A stretch of DNA of 64,000 nucleotides from Leguminivora glycinivorella (GCF_023078275.1 NC_062991.1:3410001-3474000), one strand, 5' to 3'; shown: positions 20,132-32,410, counted from the stretch's first letter. A program made the numbers and translations. Notes: generated from the sequence alone by a model not told the origin.

Positions 20132-20960
20132 ATGTCAGGTAATACTGATATTTTCAATATTTCATTAGGAAGTTATACCTAGAATTTTCAATTTAAAACA
20201 AACTTGTGCTTCGGAATATTTAATCTTCTGGTGCCTTATTTTATTACTTCCTATTGATTTATTGTAAATGCTGAGTCAAATACTCTATTTGATATTTATT
20301 ATTATGGTTATTGTTACAGAATCTGTGGATGAGATACATAGTCAGCCGTTTTTAGTGACGTGAAGATGACAACTCTTCTCCTCCTCTTAGTAAGTAAGTG
20401 CTATTGAAAACCACAGACGATTTCAGTACCGCCATCACAATGGACTTTGTGTCGATAACTATAAACAGCCTAGCCTAAGACTTCAAATACATATTTTTTT
20501 TTATTACAGATGAACTATAAAACGGCACATATTCTGATGGAGAAAATCAGTCACAATCATTACTTACACCCAAAAATAAGCCCGGAGTGGTGGATCAAAA
20601 AACATGCAAAATGGAAGAGGACGCAGGAAATAGTTTAGGTTGTAAGAAAATCACACCAAGCAAAGATGGCGCTGATAATTCAAAACAAGAAAACGAAAAT
20701 CAATATATCTTTTGTGAATTTGATGAAGACCTCGATAAAAGAAACTACTTATTATTTTGGAAATTTACTGATAGGTTAATTACAATTTCTACCACCGTGT
20801 AGGCGCTCTGAAGAATATATTAATATTTTGAAGTATGTAGACTCATTGAAACAGCAACATCGTGAGCAATAGAACTGAAAATATTAATCTTATAAAGTTA
20901 CTTGTATCGGTTTGGTTTCGTTGCACATAAATAAATATCTTAAAAACAGTGAGTTTGTCT
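20132..20960 (+). pseudogene. Possible small spliced gene relic inside the 6.1-kb block
   Basis: ATGTCAG/GTAATA (20132-20138) could splice to TTGTTACAG/AATCTGTGG (20320), giving MSESVDEIHSQPFLV then a stop at 20361. Another acceptor (TTTTATTACAG, ends 20510) precedes an open stretch ending at a stop at 20800: PKNKPGVVDQKTCKMEEDAG, later YIFCEFDEDLDKRNYLLFWK. AATAAA signals follow near 20930. The frames cannot be joined without a stop by the splice sites I see, so it is probably a broken transposon-borne gene. Family unknown. Confidence 0.3.
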
Positions 20961-21540
20961 TTATTTGTCCTCAATTTTAATCTGTCTTAGTCCCAAAAGG
21001 ACTACATATAAGATCGGTTTCTTCTTAAAATAGCCGAACATTGTATTCACTTATTCAGATCATCCAACATTCACAATGATAATCCGCAATAAAAGATTTT
21101 TTTTTATTTCAGACTAAAGTCCATAAAGTAAGGAATACACTTTTGGAACTTATTCTTATAAAGTTAATCTTAAAAATTAATATTAGTAGGTACTGATGGA
21201 TAAAAAAACTGAGTGCCTTGGTAATAGTCTCTTATACGCTCAGTTATGTATAATTGGCCACCTCCGAGTGCATGCTAGTCTGGTATAACCGGTGGACACT
21301 CTATTTAAAAATGTAAACATTAAGAGTTTTGAGTTTTGTTATAAGTCTAATGTAAACATTGTAAAACATGGAAACAATGGACCAGTTACATTTGCCCTCC
21401 AGTCGAGATCTGCCCCGCGGCCCCGCTGTATATACCTTAACATTTTTCACCGCAGAGCTACAGACACCTTAAATAAGAACAAAAAATATAATTATTAAGC
21501 TAAATCCAAACTCAATTCATCATTTAACGATATACCTGTA
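20961..21540. other. Interior of 6.1-kb block, nothing recognised
   Basis: AT-rich sequence with scattered TTATAAG-like motifs; no coding signal I can support. Confidence 0.45.
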
Positions 21541-21945
21541 TTACTGTCACTGCTGCTTGCCTGCATATTCTTATAATTATTCCATAATGGCATCCTCTAC
21601 GGAACCACTAATCGATAAGTTGGGATCAGATTGTTCACATTCGCTGGATTTTCAAAATGACGAATCAAGTTTTATAAAAACTTTTAATACGACACTTTCA
21701 AGAATAATGCCTTTATAATTATTGTATAAGAGAAAATGTATTGCTTTAATTCTTTTAAACACTTTATAAAATGCTATAATTTGTTTGCTGGATAGACGTT
21801 TTATAATATGCTCCAATGAGGCATAAAGCATCATAGTTATCTTATGCATTACTTTTATAAGAATAATTGGCCATAACAAAAGCTTTTATAGTGCTTTGAA
21901 TATTATACAGCGAAAAGGCATTTTAAATGGCTTCTATAAGAATAC

Positions 21946-22306
21946 ATATTTTTAAACCCTTATTGCAGTCATATAAATTGGACTTATTAACGTGTACATA
22001 GCCAAGTTATAAGAGTAAATGTACTATTGGCCAAATCCTCTTATAATGAGCTACTATAAGAGTAAATATTTTTAAACCCTTATTGCAGTCATATAAATTG
22101 GACTTATTAACGTGTACATGGCCAAGTTATAAGAGTAAATGTACTATTGGCCAAATCCTCTTATAATAAGCTACTATAAGAGTAAATATTTTTAAACCCT
22201 TATTGCAGTCATATAAATTTGACTTATTAACGTGTACATGGCCAAATTATAAGAGTAAATGTACTATTAGGCCAAATTCTCTTATAATGAGCCGCTATAA
22301 GGAACT
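21946..22306. repeat. 120-bp tandem repeat, three units
   Basis: Three near-identical 120-bp units (starts 21946, 22066, 22186) share AAACCCTTATTGCAGTCATA and TTATTAACGTGTACAT, each with two TTATAAGAGTAAA motifs. Part of the right subterminal array. Confidence 0.92.
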
Positions 22307-22488
22307 CTGGCATAATGAATGCTATTTTAAAACTACTATGAGTGTTTAGCCCTTATAGATTGATTTTATAAGGATATTTTGTTTGTTGGGCGCAATGTAA
22401 CTAAAATCGCATGCGAGTTCGCACGCCGTCTCAGGCCTTAGACTTCGATAATAATACATTTTAAATAAAATAATTTATGGCATTGGTC

Positions 22489-22682
22489 CCACCAAAACGA
22501 GAGAGGAGGTATCGGTGATAGAAACGAACAAAAGATAGTCGCTCTCGTGTAAAGAAAAGAGACGCTATGATAGCGTGAGCGAGTTATAGTTCGTCGCCGA
22601 GAGCGCGAGAGCTCTTTTATTTACACGGAAGAGACTATATTTTGTTCGTTTCTATAGCGCATCGCTTACTCGTTTTTGGTGG
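22489..22682. mobile_element. Fold-back MITE
   Basis: CCACCAAAACGAG faces CTCGTTTTTGGTGG, with inner arms GAAACGAACAAAA and TTTTGTTCGTTTC and CTCGCTCACGC-type centre. About 194 bp. Confidence 0.75.
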
Positions 22683-22821
22683 CACCAGTGCCTAAGGTCA
22701 GGTTCCCACCTACTTGGGACAATAACAACAGTATGAGTGTTTGTCTTCCCCGTCTAATAACGAACTGATTTTTTCTTTGAACAGGCAACTCAATAGTCAT
22801 CAAGACAATTCAACTAAAGGG

Positions 22822-23155
22822 CACTTTCGCGAAAAAAGAATCAAAAACTTTTTTTTCTAAAATAGGTAAATTTAATGTTTTTCCTACTTAGAATCACGAG
22901 CCCTTTCGATCCTACTAGGTAAAAAAAGCGTCCCAAATTTAATTTTTCCACTTCGTTACCATTTTTCAAACACTTTGTACAGCGGTTACAAAGTGGAAAG
23001 TATGCAAAATAATAGAAAATGTTGGGACCATGTTTTTGTCTCTTGTTTTTTTACCCTAAATCGAAAGGGCTCGTGATTATGAGTAGGAAAAACACAAAAT
23101 TTACCTACATTAGAAAAAATATTGTTGGTGGTTGTTCGCGCGAAAATGCCCTCTA
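22822..23155. mobile_element. Fold-back element, AGGGCA family, copy 1
   Basis: AGGGCACTTTCGCG and inverse CGCGAAAATGCCCT bound long arms with AATCACGAGCCCTTTCGAT and its complement. Possible CTAA duplication. Related cores at 30700-30955 and 50985-51235. Confidence 0.75.
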
Positions 23156-23164
23156 ACATAACTA

Positions 23165-24460
23165 AGAAACTCGTACCTACTACCGAGCTCATAATATATG
23201 GTTACTTTTTGTAGTTCTTGAGTCCATTATCAAATCTAATAAGTGTGTAAAGGTTCAAAGATTTTTTTTGTAAAGCTTTTTTGCAAATATCCAACAATAC
23301 TTTTAAACGTCGGAAGTAACTACAATAATATAAATAGACTTCAGTGGCCCAGGCCATTTCACAAAGCTATATGTGGCATCCGCTATCTAATAAAATAAGT
23401 TATAATAAAGGGCGGTAGGAAGATTTAGATTCCTGAATATGTTGGCCCACTTAGCTCTTCAAATTTTCATGAATAGTTGTATCCTTGTTAAAAATGTTAA
23501 AATCTAGCCATTCTCCTTTTTCCTTTGGAATCGTTTGTTCCTGGTTCAAGTTCACAGAAAACCTAATATTGTTATACATATTAATGAGGCTTAATAAAAC
23601 TGCCCCGAATATTTAAAGCCGTTATAAGAGTTTATGATTTCAGCACACACTATAAATAGGATGGTGACAGGAGCTTATTAACTTTTTCTACTCCCGTACT
23701 GTTATTCGTGAGTTACAAGGTCGTGCATAGAACTTTAAAACCCTACATAAAAGATGTCAAGACAAGTCTATCTAGTCTATAACCTGAAAACATTTTGTAG
23801 CAGTAGCACGTTATAGGTGTTAAAGTTCTGTAATACATTGCTACCAACTTAACAAACCACTCACTTCATCGTAGAAAATTAAAATATTGTATGAAATACA
23901 TTGTTGCCAACCTTAGAATGTCAGATAAAGCCTGGCATTCGCAGAGTCGAGTCTCGTTCGTTTTCTGCTGCGTTCATTGGCGATGCGTCGAATCGCATTC
24001 AAATGTATGAGAACTCGATTCGACGCGGCTCGATTCGTCTTAGTGGCCAGGTTTCAGAGAACCATACCATAGACAGTTTTATTTTCATGTTTGCACTCAA
24101 ACTGCATATTCAAAATGGTAGGTGGTTCACTAGATAACTAAGATCACTGAAAGTAGGTATTTGTTGAATTTATAATTTTCTTTCAAAGTAAGTGCTTGCT
24201 CGTAGAAAATTAACTTATTATATTAGCAATCATTTATCAGGACACAATACGGACGCACATTGGTTGAGATCGAGTCAACTATTTGTTTTGAGTTTGACTT
24301 AATTTTGCTTCTTTTTGCAGTCGCATTTTAGACTAAATAAAATGTATAAGGTGTTATTATGGAACAAGGTAATATTAACAATCTTTAGTAACTCAATACA
24401 GCGTAGATAAGCGTAATAGATCCTGGAGAAAAGGATAAACTTTAAATGAGTATTAAACAT
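23165..24460. other. Stretch with little recognisable content
   Basis: AT-rich; around 23930-24050 an imperfect inverted structure around TCGATTCGACGCGGCTCGA-like sequence suggests a decayed MITE. No gene supported. Confidence 0.4.
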
Positions 24461-24467
24461 TTTTTTA

Positions 24468-24575
24468 AATTACAAATGGGCTTATTGTTGACCACAGACT
24501 AGCCAAAGGTAAAGACGTGGCCTACGATGGAGTGAGATCGCCCACAAGCCTGTTGACCCTTGATTTGAAGTTTTT
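24468..24575 (-). mobile_element. LINE 3'-UTR fragment
   Basis: AAATGGGCTTATTGTTGACC and ACGTGGCCTACGATGGAGTG match the 3'-UTR part of the LINE fragment at 27117-27375. Confidence 0.65.
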
Positions 24576-25890
24576 GAAAATTATTAAAGTTTATTTTTTT
24601 ACCAATGTCACAATTTACATTCAATAAATATTTACTAAATAATGTACAACGATATTTTTTCTAATATTCAGAAAATAATGGCTAAAAGGTTAATTAAAAA
24701 AACGATTTATAACGAACACATACCAACACTCTGCTCCCTCTTTCAATCATTTCATCCTGATCCATCATAGTTCTTACAGGATTCTCAATCAAAGAGGCAA
24801 AAGTCGGTAAAATTCTTCCCTTATTGCACTATTCATATACTAGTACGTAAAGCTAAGATTCTGCTCTCGGTTCGCTCCGAAATCTTTTTCAGTTTTTAAA
24901 ATAATTTGGAAAGATATTCTGAATTTAAAAATATCACATTCAATCTTCAATAGCATACACACAGTCTTTTGTTACTTAGTAGTTTTTTTGTTTTCATCAT
25001 TTTGGCTAAATTCATACTTTTGCATTTTTATTTCAACTTTTTCTGTATTAATTTCATCGATTAGCACTTTTCGTTATCGAGTCGAATTTTGTCGCTGACT
25101 TCGCATGTTATTGATAAAATATAGTATTATTTTCATAAAACAACTTGTACCACATTCACCAGTTTTGGATAATCTTAACGATAGTATAAAAGAGTAAGAA
25201 AGTCTAATAGCTACTGAAGATGAAGCTTAATCTTCTGCAGCCTTGAATCTGCTGTTTGCTATAGATATCAGATTATCTAAGGCAAACAGAGATAATTGGA
25301 AAATGCCTAAGTAATTATTTATAGCAACCAAACATTGCTGTGTCAACAAGGCTCTAGGACAGAAGGGTTATAGTAATTTTGGATACTTGAGATTTTTAGA
25401 AGCTAGGTCTACGTTACTGGTGAACGCGTTGAACCTTCGGAAGCCTGTAGGCACTCCTAAGACATCTTATTTCTTAATGCTATAGTTGTGGTCTAGCCTT
25501 TGGATCTAGTTTGTTTTGCGCGAGCGGTCTTTGAAATTGATTTCTCCAGCGGACCTATCGCAGAAATGGAGGCACTGTATCTTTCCCGCAAGACATAGAT
25601 ACTACCCAGGCTCTTTTTAATTACTACAATTTGAAAAAGGAAGATGGCCTATCCTAACGCGGATAAGGCTTCTCCTGTAAGTACATCAGAAGGATTATAA
25701 GGATAATATTGTTAAGTGATATGTAGGTACAAATAATGTCATCATTTTTTTTTTTTTCAAATTGTACCTAAGTCTTTTTGAATACTTACCATAAAACAGG
25801 CTATAAATTTAAGCGTCATCCTTAACCCAGTTCTCAGATACCGAAACACAATTCTATACGCCACTTCTTAAGTAAAACTCTTAAGTTGTT
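24576..25890. other. Stretch without recognisable features
   Basis: AT-rich sequence; no repeat partner in this window, no coding frame I can support. Confidence 0.4.
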
Positions 25891-25899
25891 GTTTATACT

Positions 25900-25968
25900 T
25901 GCTATGTTGTTTCGTGTATTGAGGTGTGCAATAAAGAGTATTTGTATTGTATTGTATTGTATTGTAAA
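25900..25968 (+). mobile_element. LINE-like 3' tail with (TATTG)n
   Basis: GTGCAATAAAGAGTATTTG then a TATTG microsatellite; a polyadenylation signal plus short repeat tail. A reverse relative lies near 31530-31600. Confidence 0.55.
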
Positions 25969-26580
25969 ACCTTTCACACACGTACTTTAAAAAACACTAT
26001 AAACATAAAGACTAGTCTCACTTCAGTCGCAAAAGTCAGACCTGAAGATATTTTAATATATCAGTCATCACCAAGTGTTTCTAAAAATAGCATTTTAATA
26101 ACCTCTTTATTGACACTAACCAATCGTCATTCTAAAAATATCACACTAAACTATAGAAAATGTATTGTGAAAACTTAAAGCAATTACAACACTTAGAAAA
26201 TTACTAAGAAAACTGGTTTTCTTAAACTTTTTTACAGTCGTTTAAAAAAATGCGGTCATCACTGCAACTTTCACGATTTATAACAAAGAAAGGCAAAAAT
26301 GAAATCGCGGGAGAACTGTTAGTATGTTTAAATACTGAAAGATATACGCAGTACCGAGATACCTTTCAGGACTGAGATACAGTGGCAAGAATAGCATATA
26401 TTACTACCAATTAATGGAACGGCCTCATCCAATAAAAATGCTGATGCATAAAAAGTATCCGCTTTAAACTACTCGGAACAACAAACAATGAGTAACAATT
26501 ATACGGAAATAGGACTTTCTAATTATTTATTTTAATTAGATTATACATTAAATTTTACAAAGTCATGTATGTAAGTCATA
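25969..26580. other. Stretch without recognisable features
   Basis: AT-rich; no gene or repeat identified. Confidence 0.4.
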
Positions 26581-26681
26581 CTGACGACCGGTCTGGCCTA
26601 TTAGATAGTATTTGTATATATGAATCGTTGTCCATGTACTTCACACAAGGCTTAGTCAATCTGTGTAAGATATACCTATAC

Positions 26682-26840
26682 CAGCTTTTGCCCGCGGCTT
26701 CGCTCGCGTTAGAAAGAGACAAAAAGTAGCCTATGTCACTCTCCATCCCTTCAACTCGTCGCTCCGTTTTGCCGTAAAAGACGGACAAACAAATAGGCAC
26801 ACACACTTTCCCATTTATAATATTAGTATGGAAGTATGGA
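26682..26840 (-). mobile_element. Small Helitron, minus strand, altered 3' end
   Basis: Minus-strand start TCCATACTTCCATACTAATA, end GCGAAGCCGCGGGCAAAAG then CTGG rather than CTAG. Preceded (26585-26680) by a decayed SINE A remnant. Confidence 0.7.
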
Positions 26841-27116
26841 TTAGATTGTACAAAGGCATGTATATATAAGTCAATACCTATATCCTAGTTACGAGTCAAC
26901 GGGGGTTGTGTAATAAATCTAGGAACAACCACTTTTAAACCAAATACATGAAATAGGGCTCCATTCAAAATCAACCCTGTGATTTTTTTAAAGCAATACA
27001 GTACCTACGTATTACGTAAGCTAGTAACCAATGAAGACGTGGTTGGACTGTGTGAGAGATGATAATTATGAAACGAAAGCAAGTTAATGATGAGATGACA
27101 GGTGAAAGAGATGTAT

Positions 27117-27375
27117 GGAAATTTATTTATTTATCTATTATAAATGGGCTTACTCTTGGCCACAGACTAGCCCAAGGCAAAGACGTGGCCTACGATGGAG
27201 TGAGCTCGCCCAGAAGATGCCTGTTCACTCTTGATTTGAAGGTTGCCGGGTTAGATGAGCTCGGTAATATAGCCGCCGGCAAGGAATTCCACTCCTTGGC
27301 AGTGCGCATAAGAAAAGAAGAAGCAAAGCGCTTCGTGCGGATTCGAGGAATATCTACCAAGTAAGGATGGAGACG
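27117..27375 (-). pseudogene. LINE ORF2 C-terminus and 3' UTR
   Basis: The minus-strand frame reads HPYLVDIPRIRTKRFA, AKEWNSLPAAILP and FKSRVNRHLLGE, the tail after the reverse transcriptase of a non-LTR retrotransposon, then a 3' UTR ending in a (TAAA)n tail at 27117-27130. 5'-truncated. Confidence 0.8.
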
Positions 27376-27564
27376 GGCCGTAAAAATAAATAAATAAATT
27401 CTAATAAAACATTTTTTCGACGAAACTATGAGGGTTCCTAGTTGAAGTAATTGCCCACGGACCCCTAAAAATGAAGATAGTCGAATTGACCTGATTGTAC
27501 AGAGGAAAGCCAGAAAGCTTCGTCTACAGAATAGGCGCTCAACAATTTTATTCAAGAAGTTATA

Positions 27565-27710
27565 TCGTCACTACTTTTAAAAAAAACTTGTATCTTTGTC
27601 TGTCAATGAAAAGAAAATTGTAGTAAGTATGTATGGAATGCATATAGACTTACTGCGTTTTAACTTTGAGGAACAACGTGAGATACGAGATTTTTTAAAA
27701 GTAGTGACGA
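27565..27710. mobile_element. TCGTCACTAC MITE, copy 3
   Basis: TIRs as in 10294-10438 and TA on both sides. Just beyond it, 27715-27750 and 27805-27850 form a separate inverted repeat (TCGCTTAACTTCAAA and its complement). Confidence 0.88.
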
Positions 27711-28235
27711 TATGTGTGTCGCTTAACTTCAAAACTGGGTAAATCCATTCTGCTATAAGGTTGATTATCTTTCAGATCATATTGTATTTTTTATATATTC
27801 AACCCTAAAGCAGAATGGATTTACCCAGGTTTGAAGTTAAGCGACACATGTATCCATATGTACTATGTAAAACATTTTCATACGCGTACGAAAAAACCAG
27901 TTTAACCAGTATCAATTTTCAGGGCCTTCATTATTCGTGTCTCCTCCATTATATCCTCAATTCAGAAATTAGCAAGTACATAATGGAACGAACGTTATGT
28001 TACACATCTCTGGCTCCATATAGTGAGCATATCAAAACACGCGATCAAAGGGAGTAGTGTATGCTGTTCAATGTCAAGGCAGAGGATATGGTGCTAAATA
28101 ACTTAGTTAGAGTCTGATTGTACTAAGACTACTAAGGTTTTGTCATGGACTTTCAATAGGGACTGAGCTCACACTTTTTTTGTCATACTAAATTGAACTT
28201 TATCACCGGTGCACAAAGGCGTTCTTGTCAGACTA

Positions 28236-28625
28236 GAAAAGTGTGTCCACATGAGAGGGTCAAAGTTGGGGCTGTTGTCCCTCTCGCACGTGTGACCAGT
28301 GTTAAAGAGATTACTATAGTAGTAGTATTTTTACCTGTATGATAACTGAGTTTATAAATTATTTTTGTATTATATCGAGGCAAGGGTATTAATACCTTGT
28401 AACGAATTGGTAAGTCATTATTATGAAGCCATAAAACCAAAGATTTGCTCAATTAAAAAAAACCTTTAACTGGGTATTAGTAGATTTGGTAGTAACTTTG
28501 AATATTGACTGGTATCCCCTAAGTATGACAGTGATGACGTCATTCAAATGATTTTGACAGTGGCAATAAGTGCGAGAGGGACACAAGCCCCAACTTTACC
28601 CTCTCATGTGGACACACTTTTTGGC
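28236..28625. mobile_element. Fold-back element
   Basis: AGTGTGTCCACATGAGAGGG and CCCTCTCGCAC on the left face GTGCGAGAGGGAC and CCCTCTCATGTGGACACACT on the right, arms about 55 bp, 280 bp apart. Confidence 0.75.
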
Positions 28626-28629
28626 CTAA

Positions 28630-29310
28630 CAACTCAATCTAGCTTAATATATCTAAATCTATGGGTTTTGTAAGGTTATGTTTAGGTATTCTTTGAGAGC
28701 CTCTATAGTAGTACCTACTTATTAGTAATCACTTTATTGTGTATAACAGATTTATATGGTGTAAATATACCATATACAGGAACAGAGGTACAACGGCGAA
28801 CTTATCCCTATAGGGATCTCTTCCAGCTAACCTTTGAGAAGAGAATACAATGAAGGTCAGAAATAAACTAAAATATTGTTCATAGAAAATGTAACTAAAA
28901 ATACATTTATTAAACGGAAAAAGAGAACAGCGCCCCCAAATGGTTACTTAGTAGAAGTAGAACTAAAAATGATTCTAAAAAGTCAAACACAAAGTAAAAT
29001 TCAGCTATGGCAACCATGCATTTAAATATTGACAAACTGTAAAAGTGTTCGGCCAACCAAGGATTACAGCTATCTCAAGGGACGGGTTTTCTCAAATAAG
29101 GCCGTATTTCACTGTTTACACAGATAATCTCATAATAGCCATAATCCTGAGCCTTGGACGTCACGCGCTAGCGTCTAGTTTTAAAGCGCATTAAATGGTC
29201 CTTGGTGTAAATATACTATGTGCTCTTCCAGTAGTGCGTCATATAAAAGCGAGGAACTGTTGCGAAATATACGAAAAACAGATAAAGATAGTTTTGGGGT
29301 TTTATAGTTC
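28630..29310. other. Stretch without recognisable features
   Basis: No gene; AT-rich with no internal partner found. Confidence 0.4.
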
Positions 29311-29319
29311 AATATCTGG

Positions 29320-29809
29320 GCAACCGAGCTTCGCTCGGTTCTGTTTCGTATCCTTGACATGTGTCGCCATCTAGTTCAAAAATGAATAGTACCTACATCG
29401 AGCGAAAGAATTCTCAGCCTTAACAACACAACTACTCCACACGAGATGGCGCGCATTTCGCCACAAAAACTCAAATAGTGTATTTTCTATTCGTTTTAGC
29501 CTTGACCTGTGTCGCCATCTAGTGTTTGCAATAAACAGTACTTACATCGACCGAAAGAATTCTGTCTTAACAGTACAACTACTGCACACGAGATGGCGCG
29601 CGAAGAAAAACGCATGAAAACTCGAAAATTCGCGTTTTCCGGGACCTAAGGATAAGTTAGACCGATTTTTCACCCCCAAAAACCCCCACATAACAAATTT
29701 CTGCGAAATCGTTAGAGCGGTTTCCGAGATCGTCAGTGTAAATAAATATATATATAAATAAATAAATAAATATACAAGAATTGCTCGTTTAAAAGTATAA
29801 GATAATGTA
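29320..29809 (+). mobile_element. RTE-like LINE 3' end with internal duplication
   Basis: TGTGTCGCCATCTAG ... CACACGAGATGGCGCGC occurs twice (29355-29455, 29500-29600); then GAAATCGTTAGAGCGGTTTC and a (TAAA)n-rich 3' end. It resembles lepidopteran RTE 3' ends. Confidence 0.55.
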
Positions 29810-29821
29810 GGTACTAGCAAA

Positions 29822-30110
29822 GAGGATTGAGTATTATAGAGAGTTACTGTCAAAGTAAAATGTGTAACACAGTGCATAGACTGCCATCTCTCAACACAGG
29901 CTTAAAACTTTTGAACCTCAGTTTTGACAATTTGGCCCATATTCTTAGCTTGATATATGTTAAAATGTCAAATATTTTTATTAGCGCCATCTAGCCGAGC
30001 GTTCCCCAAAGGTGTAACGCCATCTTGGCCAGCGTACCTTTTTCATTATGGTTTTGATGTACGTTTTTTTCTTAGACTTTATATGTCTATACGGAGTTAC
30101 ATATGTCTTT
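29822..30110. repeat. ~290-bp repeat, copy 3, with 12-bp target duplication
   Basis: Same block as 1846-2140, flanked exactly by GGTACTAGCAAA (29810-29821 and 30111-30122). A 12-bp duplication points to target-primed (SINE-like) insertion. Confidence 0.85.
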
Positions 30111-30439
30111 GGTACTAGCAAATTCTGTTTTTTGGTTATAACTGACTAGATAAATGACATAAATGACCCAACTCTATGAAATGTTGTTAAATAAAGAGCA
30201 CGGAGCTCTTGCGTCGTGACTCGTTGCTCTTCGAAACCAATAAGGCATTTATATGCAGCAAACCCCTTCACGGCCTCAAGGCACTACCAAAGCCAATTGT
30301 TCATTAAAAAATCATATAATTTTAATGAAGTTGGAGAGAAAAAACACCACAGGCCAGGCCATTTTTTTCAAAGTTGTCTACCCTACCTTTTTCGTAAGAT
30401 GGGTATTTTTTGCGCGATTCATACTTAGATTCGCCTGTG

Positions 30440-30705
30440 TGGTGACGGGTCGCCTGTGTGGTGACGGGTTAAGAATTTCACCACCCCCTTTCTTCCCGTG
30501 GGTGTCGTACAAGGCGACTATGGGATATGGGTTAAATTGTTGCGTAGGCGAGAGGCTGGCAACCTGTCACTGCAATGTCACAGTTTCGTTTTCTTTCAAC
30601 CCCTTATTGCCAAGAGTGGAACTGAAGCTTTAGTAGTTTCATGTGCTCTGCTTACCCCTTTATGGGATACAGGCGTGATTGTATGTATGTATGTATGTCA
30701 TACTT
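30440..30705 (+). mobile_element. LINE 3' end with (TATG)n tail, copy 2
   Basis: Matches 8675-8855 and extends 5' through GTGGTGACGGGT (duplicated) and TTCTTCCCGTGGGTGTCGTA. Confidence 0.75.
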
Positions 30706-30955
30706 AGAATCGCGAGGTCTTTCGATCCTGATAGGAGAAAAAAAATGTCACAAGATTTCCATACATTTTCCAAACCTTCCATTCCGTTACCGCCATACAA
30801 AATGTATGAAAGAATGGTAACGGAATGGGGAAAAAACCTTGAGACACTTTTTTTCTCCCACTGGTATTGAAAGAGCTCGCGATTTTGAGGAAACCACATT
30901 TTTCAAATCCAAAAAGTGGGGTGGTCAACTTTGAAAAAAAAAATGGCCCTTGAAG
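30706..30955. mobile_element. Fold-back element, AGGGCA family, copy 2
   Basis: AATCGCGAGGTCTTTCGATC faces GAAAGAGCTCGCGATTTT, with ACCGCCATACAAAATGTATG at the centre and TGGCCCT at the right edge. Confidence 0.65.
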
Positions 30956-31179
30956 ATCGATAATATGCTTCATGAAAGTGTACAGGATGGCATAAGATTA
31001 TTAGGATTCTGTTTAATGTACTTGGTCTATATTCTCCCTACTCATAGTGTTGTGTTCCTGCCGGTGAGTAAGGCTGCCAGAGCTCAACGAGGGTGCGGTG
31101 TGCTGATGACGGGAGGACTTACGGAACTAACTTGTTCCGTCTATTGTCCTTTGAGGCGTCGGCAACCCGAACCCTCCTT

Positions 31180-31350
31180 AGAACTTGTACGCTCCTCCTG
31201 CGTATTTAACACAGCAAAAGGGAGTGTACAAGTTTCTAATGGGGCAACGCGCATGTGACACTCTTTGAGTTGCAGGCTTACGTTACGGTGACCGCTTTCC
31301 ATCAGGCGGGCTGTACGCTTGTTTGCCACCGACGATTTATAATTTTTTTT
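31180..31350 (+). mobile_element. LINE 3' tail fragment
   Basis: CTTTCCATCAGGCGGGCTGT and TTGTTTGCCACCGACG then a T-rich stretch; same family as 4765-4835. Confidence 0.6.
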
Positions 31351-31896
31351 TGCTCAGGGTGTTAAGGAGGGGTGGGAGGAGGTTACCAAGCTACCCGATA
31401 CCGGAGTCAATGGAGGAATATAATTCAAGGCGTACCCCTGCAGAGGGTAACAGGATTTAAAGAAGAGATATTTTTTTCTATGTCTATTGTCTATGAGCGA
31501 TATGAATTAGCAGTTTGGTGTCGACAACCATAGATAAATAGAATACTCTTTATTGGCACACCTCAGCAAAAGATACAAAAAAAAGATACAGTGAAGACAA
31601 AACAAATGATTACAAATAGAAGCAGACAACAGGCGGTCTTATCGCTAAAGAGCGATCTCTACCAGACAACCATAATGCAGTTTTCAAGGTAACTTGTCTG
31701 GTTACGTATTATTCCCATAACCCATACTATACCATGCCTAGGTATTCTTATATGTCATATTTAATCTAGCGCCAATCATGTCCCTGTTAAATAAATAGAC
31801 CCACAGTAAACGGCCATAAATCTTCTCCATAGGTCTTTGGAAAGAGACAATTAACGTGACATAAGCAAGAAAGAGACAACGCTCTACAAAGAAGAA

Positions 31897-32393
31897 AAAA
31901 CCGGCCAAGAGCGTGTCGGGCCACGCTCAGTGTAGGGTTCCGTAGTTTTTCGTATTTTTCTCAAAAACTACTGAACCTATCAAGTTCAAAACAATTTTCC
32001 TAGAAAGTCTTTATAAGGTTCTACTTTTGTGATTTTTTTCATATTTTTTAAACATATGGTTCAAAAGTTAGAGGGGGGGGACGCACTTTTTTTTCCTTCA
32101 GGAGCGATTATTTCAAAAAATATTAATATTATCAAAAAACGATCTTAGTAAACCCTTATTCATTTTTAAATACCTATCCAACAATATATCACACATTGGG
32201 GTTAGAATGAAAAAAAATATCAGCCCCCACTTTACATGTAGGGGGGGTACCCTAATAAAACATTTTTTTCCAATTTTTATTTTTGCACTCTGTTGGCTTG
32301 ATTGATATACATATTGGTACCAAATTTCAGCTTTCTAGTGCTTACGCGGTTACTGAGATTATCCGCGGACAGACGGACGGACGGACGGACGGA
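31897..32393 (-). mobile_element. HINE-like element, copy 1
   Basis: Reverse orientation of the element at 45904-46348: hairpin end GAGCGTGTCGGGCCACGCTC, then AGGGTTCCGTA, T-rich middle and a GGAC tandem near 32370-32392. The far end is truncated by a SINE. Confidence 0.65.
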
Positions 32394-32410
32394 CAACATT
32401 ATCTTACATT

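Larger units (their letters stand above)
16293..22390. mobile_element. 6.1-kb composite element with subterminal motif arrays
   Basis: Short inverted ends (CGCCCAACTAACAAAA at 16291; CGCCCAACAAACAAAAT inward from 22392) bound a block whose outer ~330 bp (left) and ~850 bp (right) carry many copies of CTTATAATGGC/TTATAAGAGTAAA-like motifs in both orientations. Inside are a Helitron (17554-19895) and a possible small gene (20132-20960). Subterminal arrays of this kind are typical of DNA transposons. No convincing target duplication; superfamily not assigned. Confidence 0.6.
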
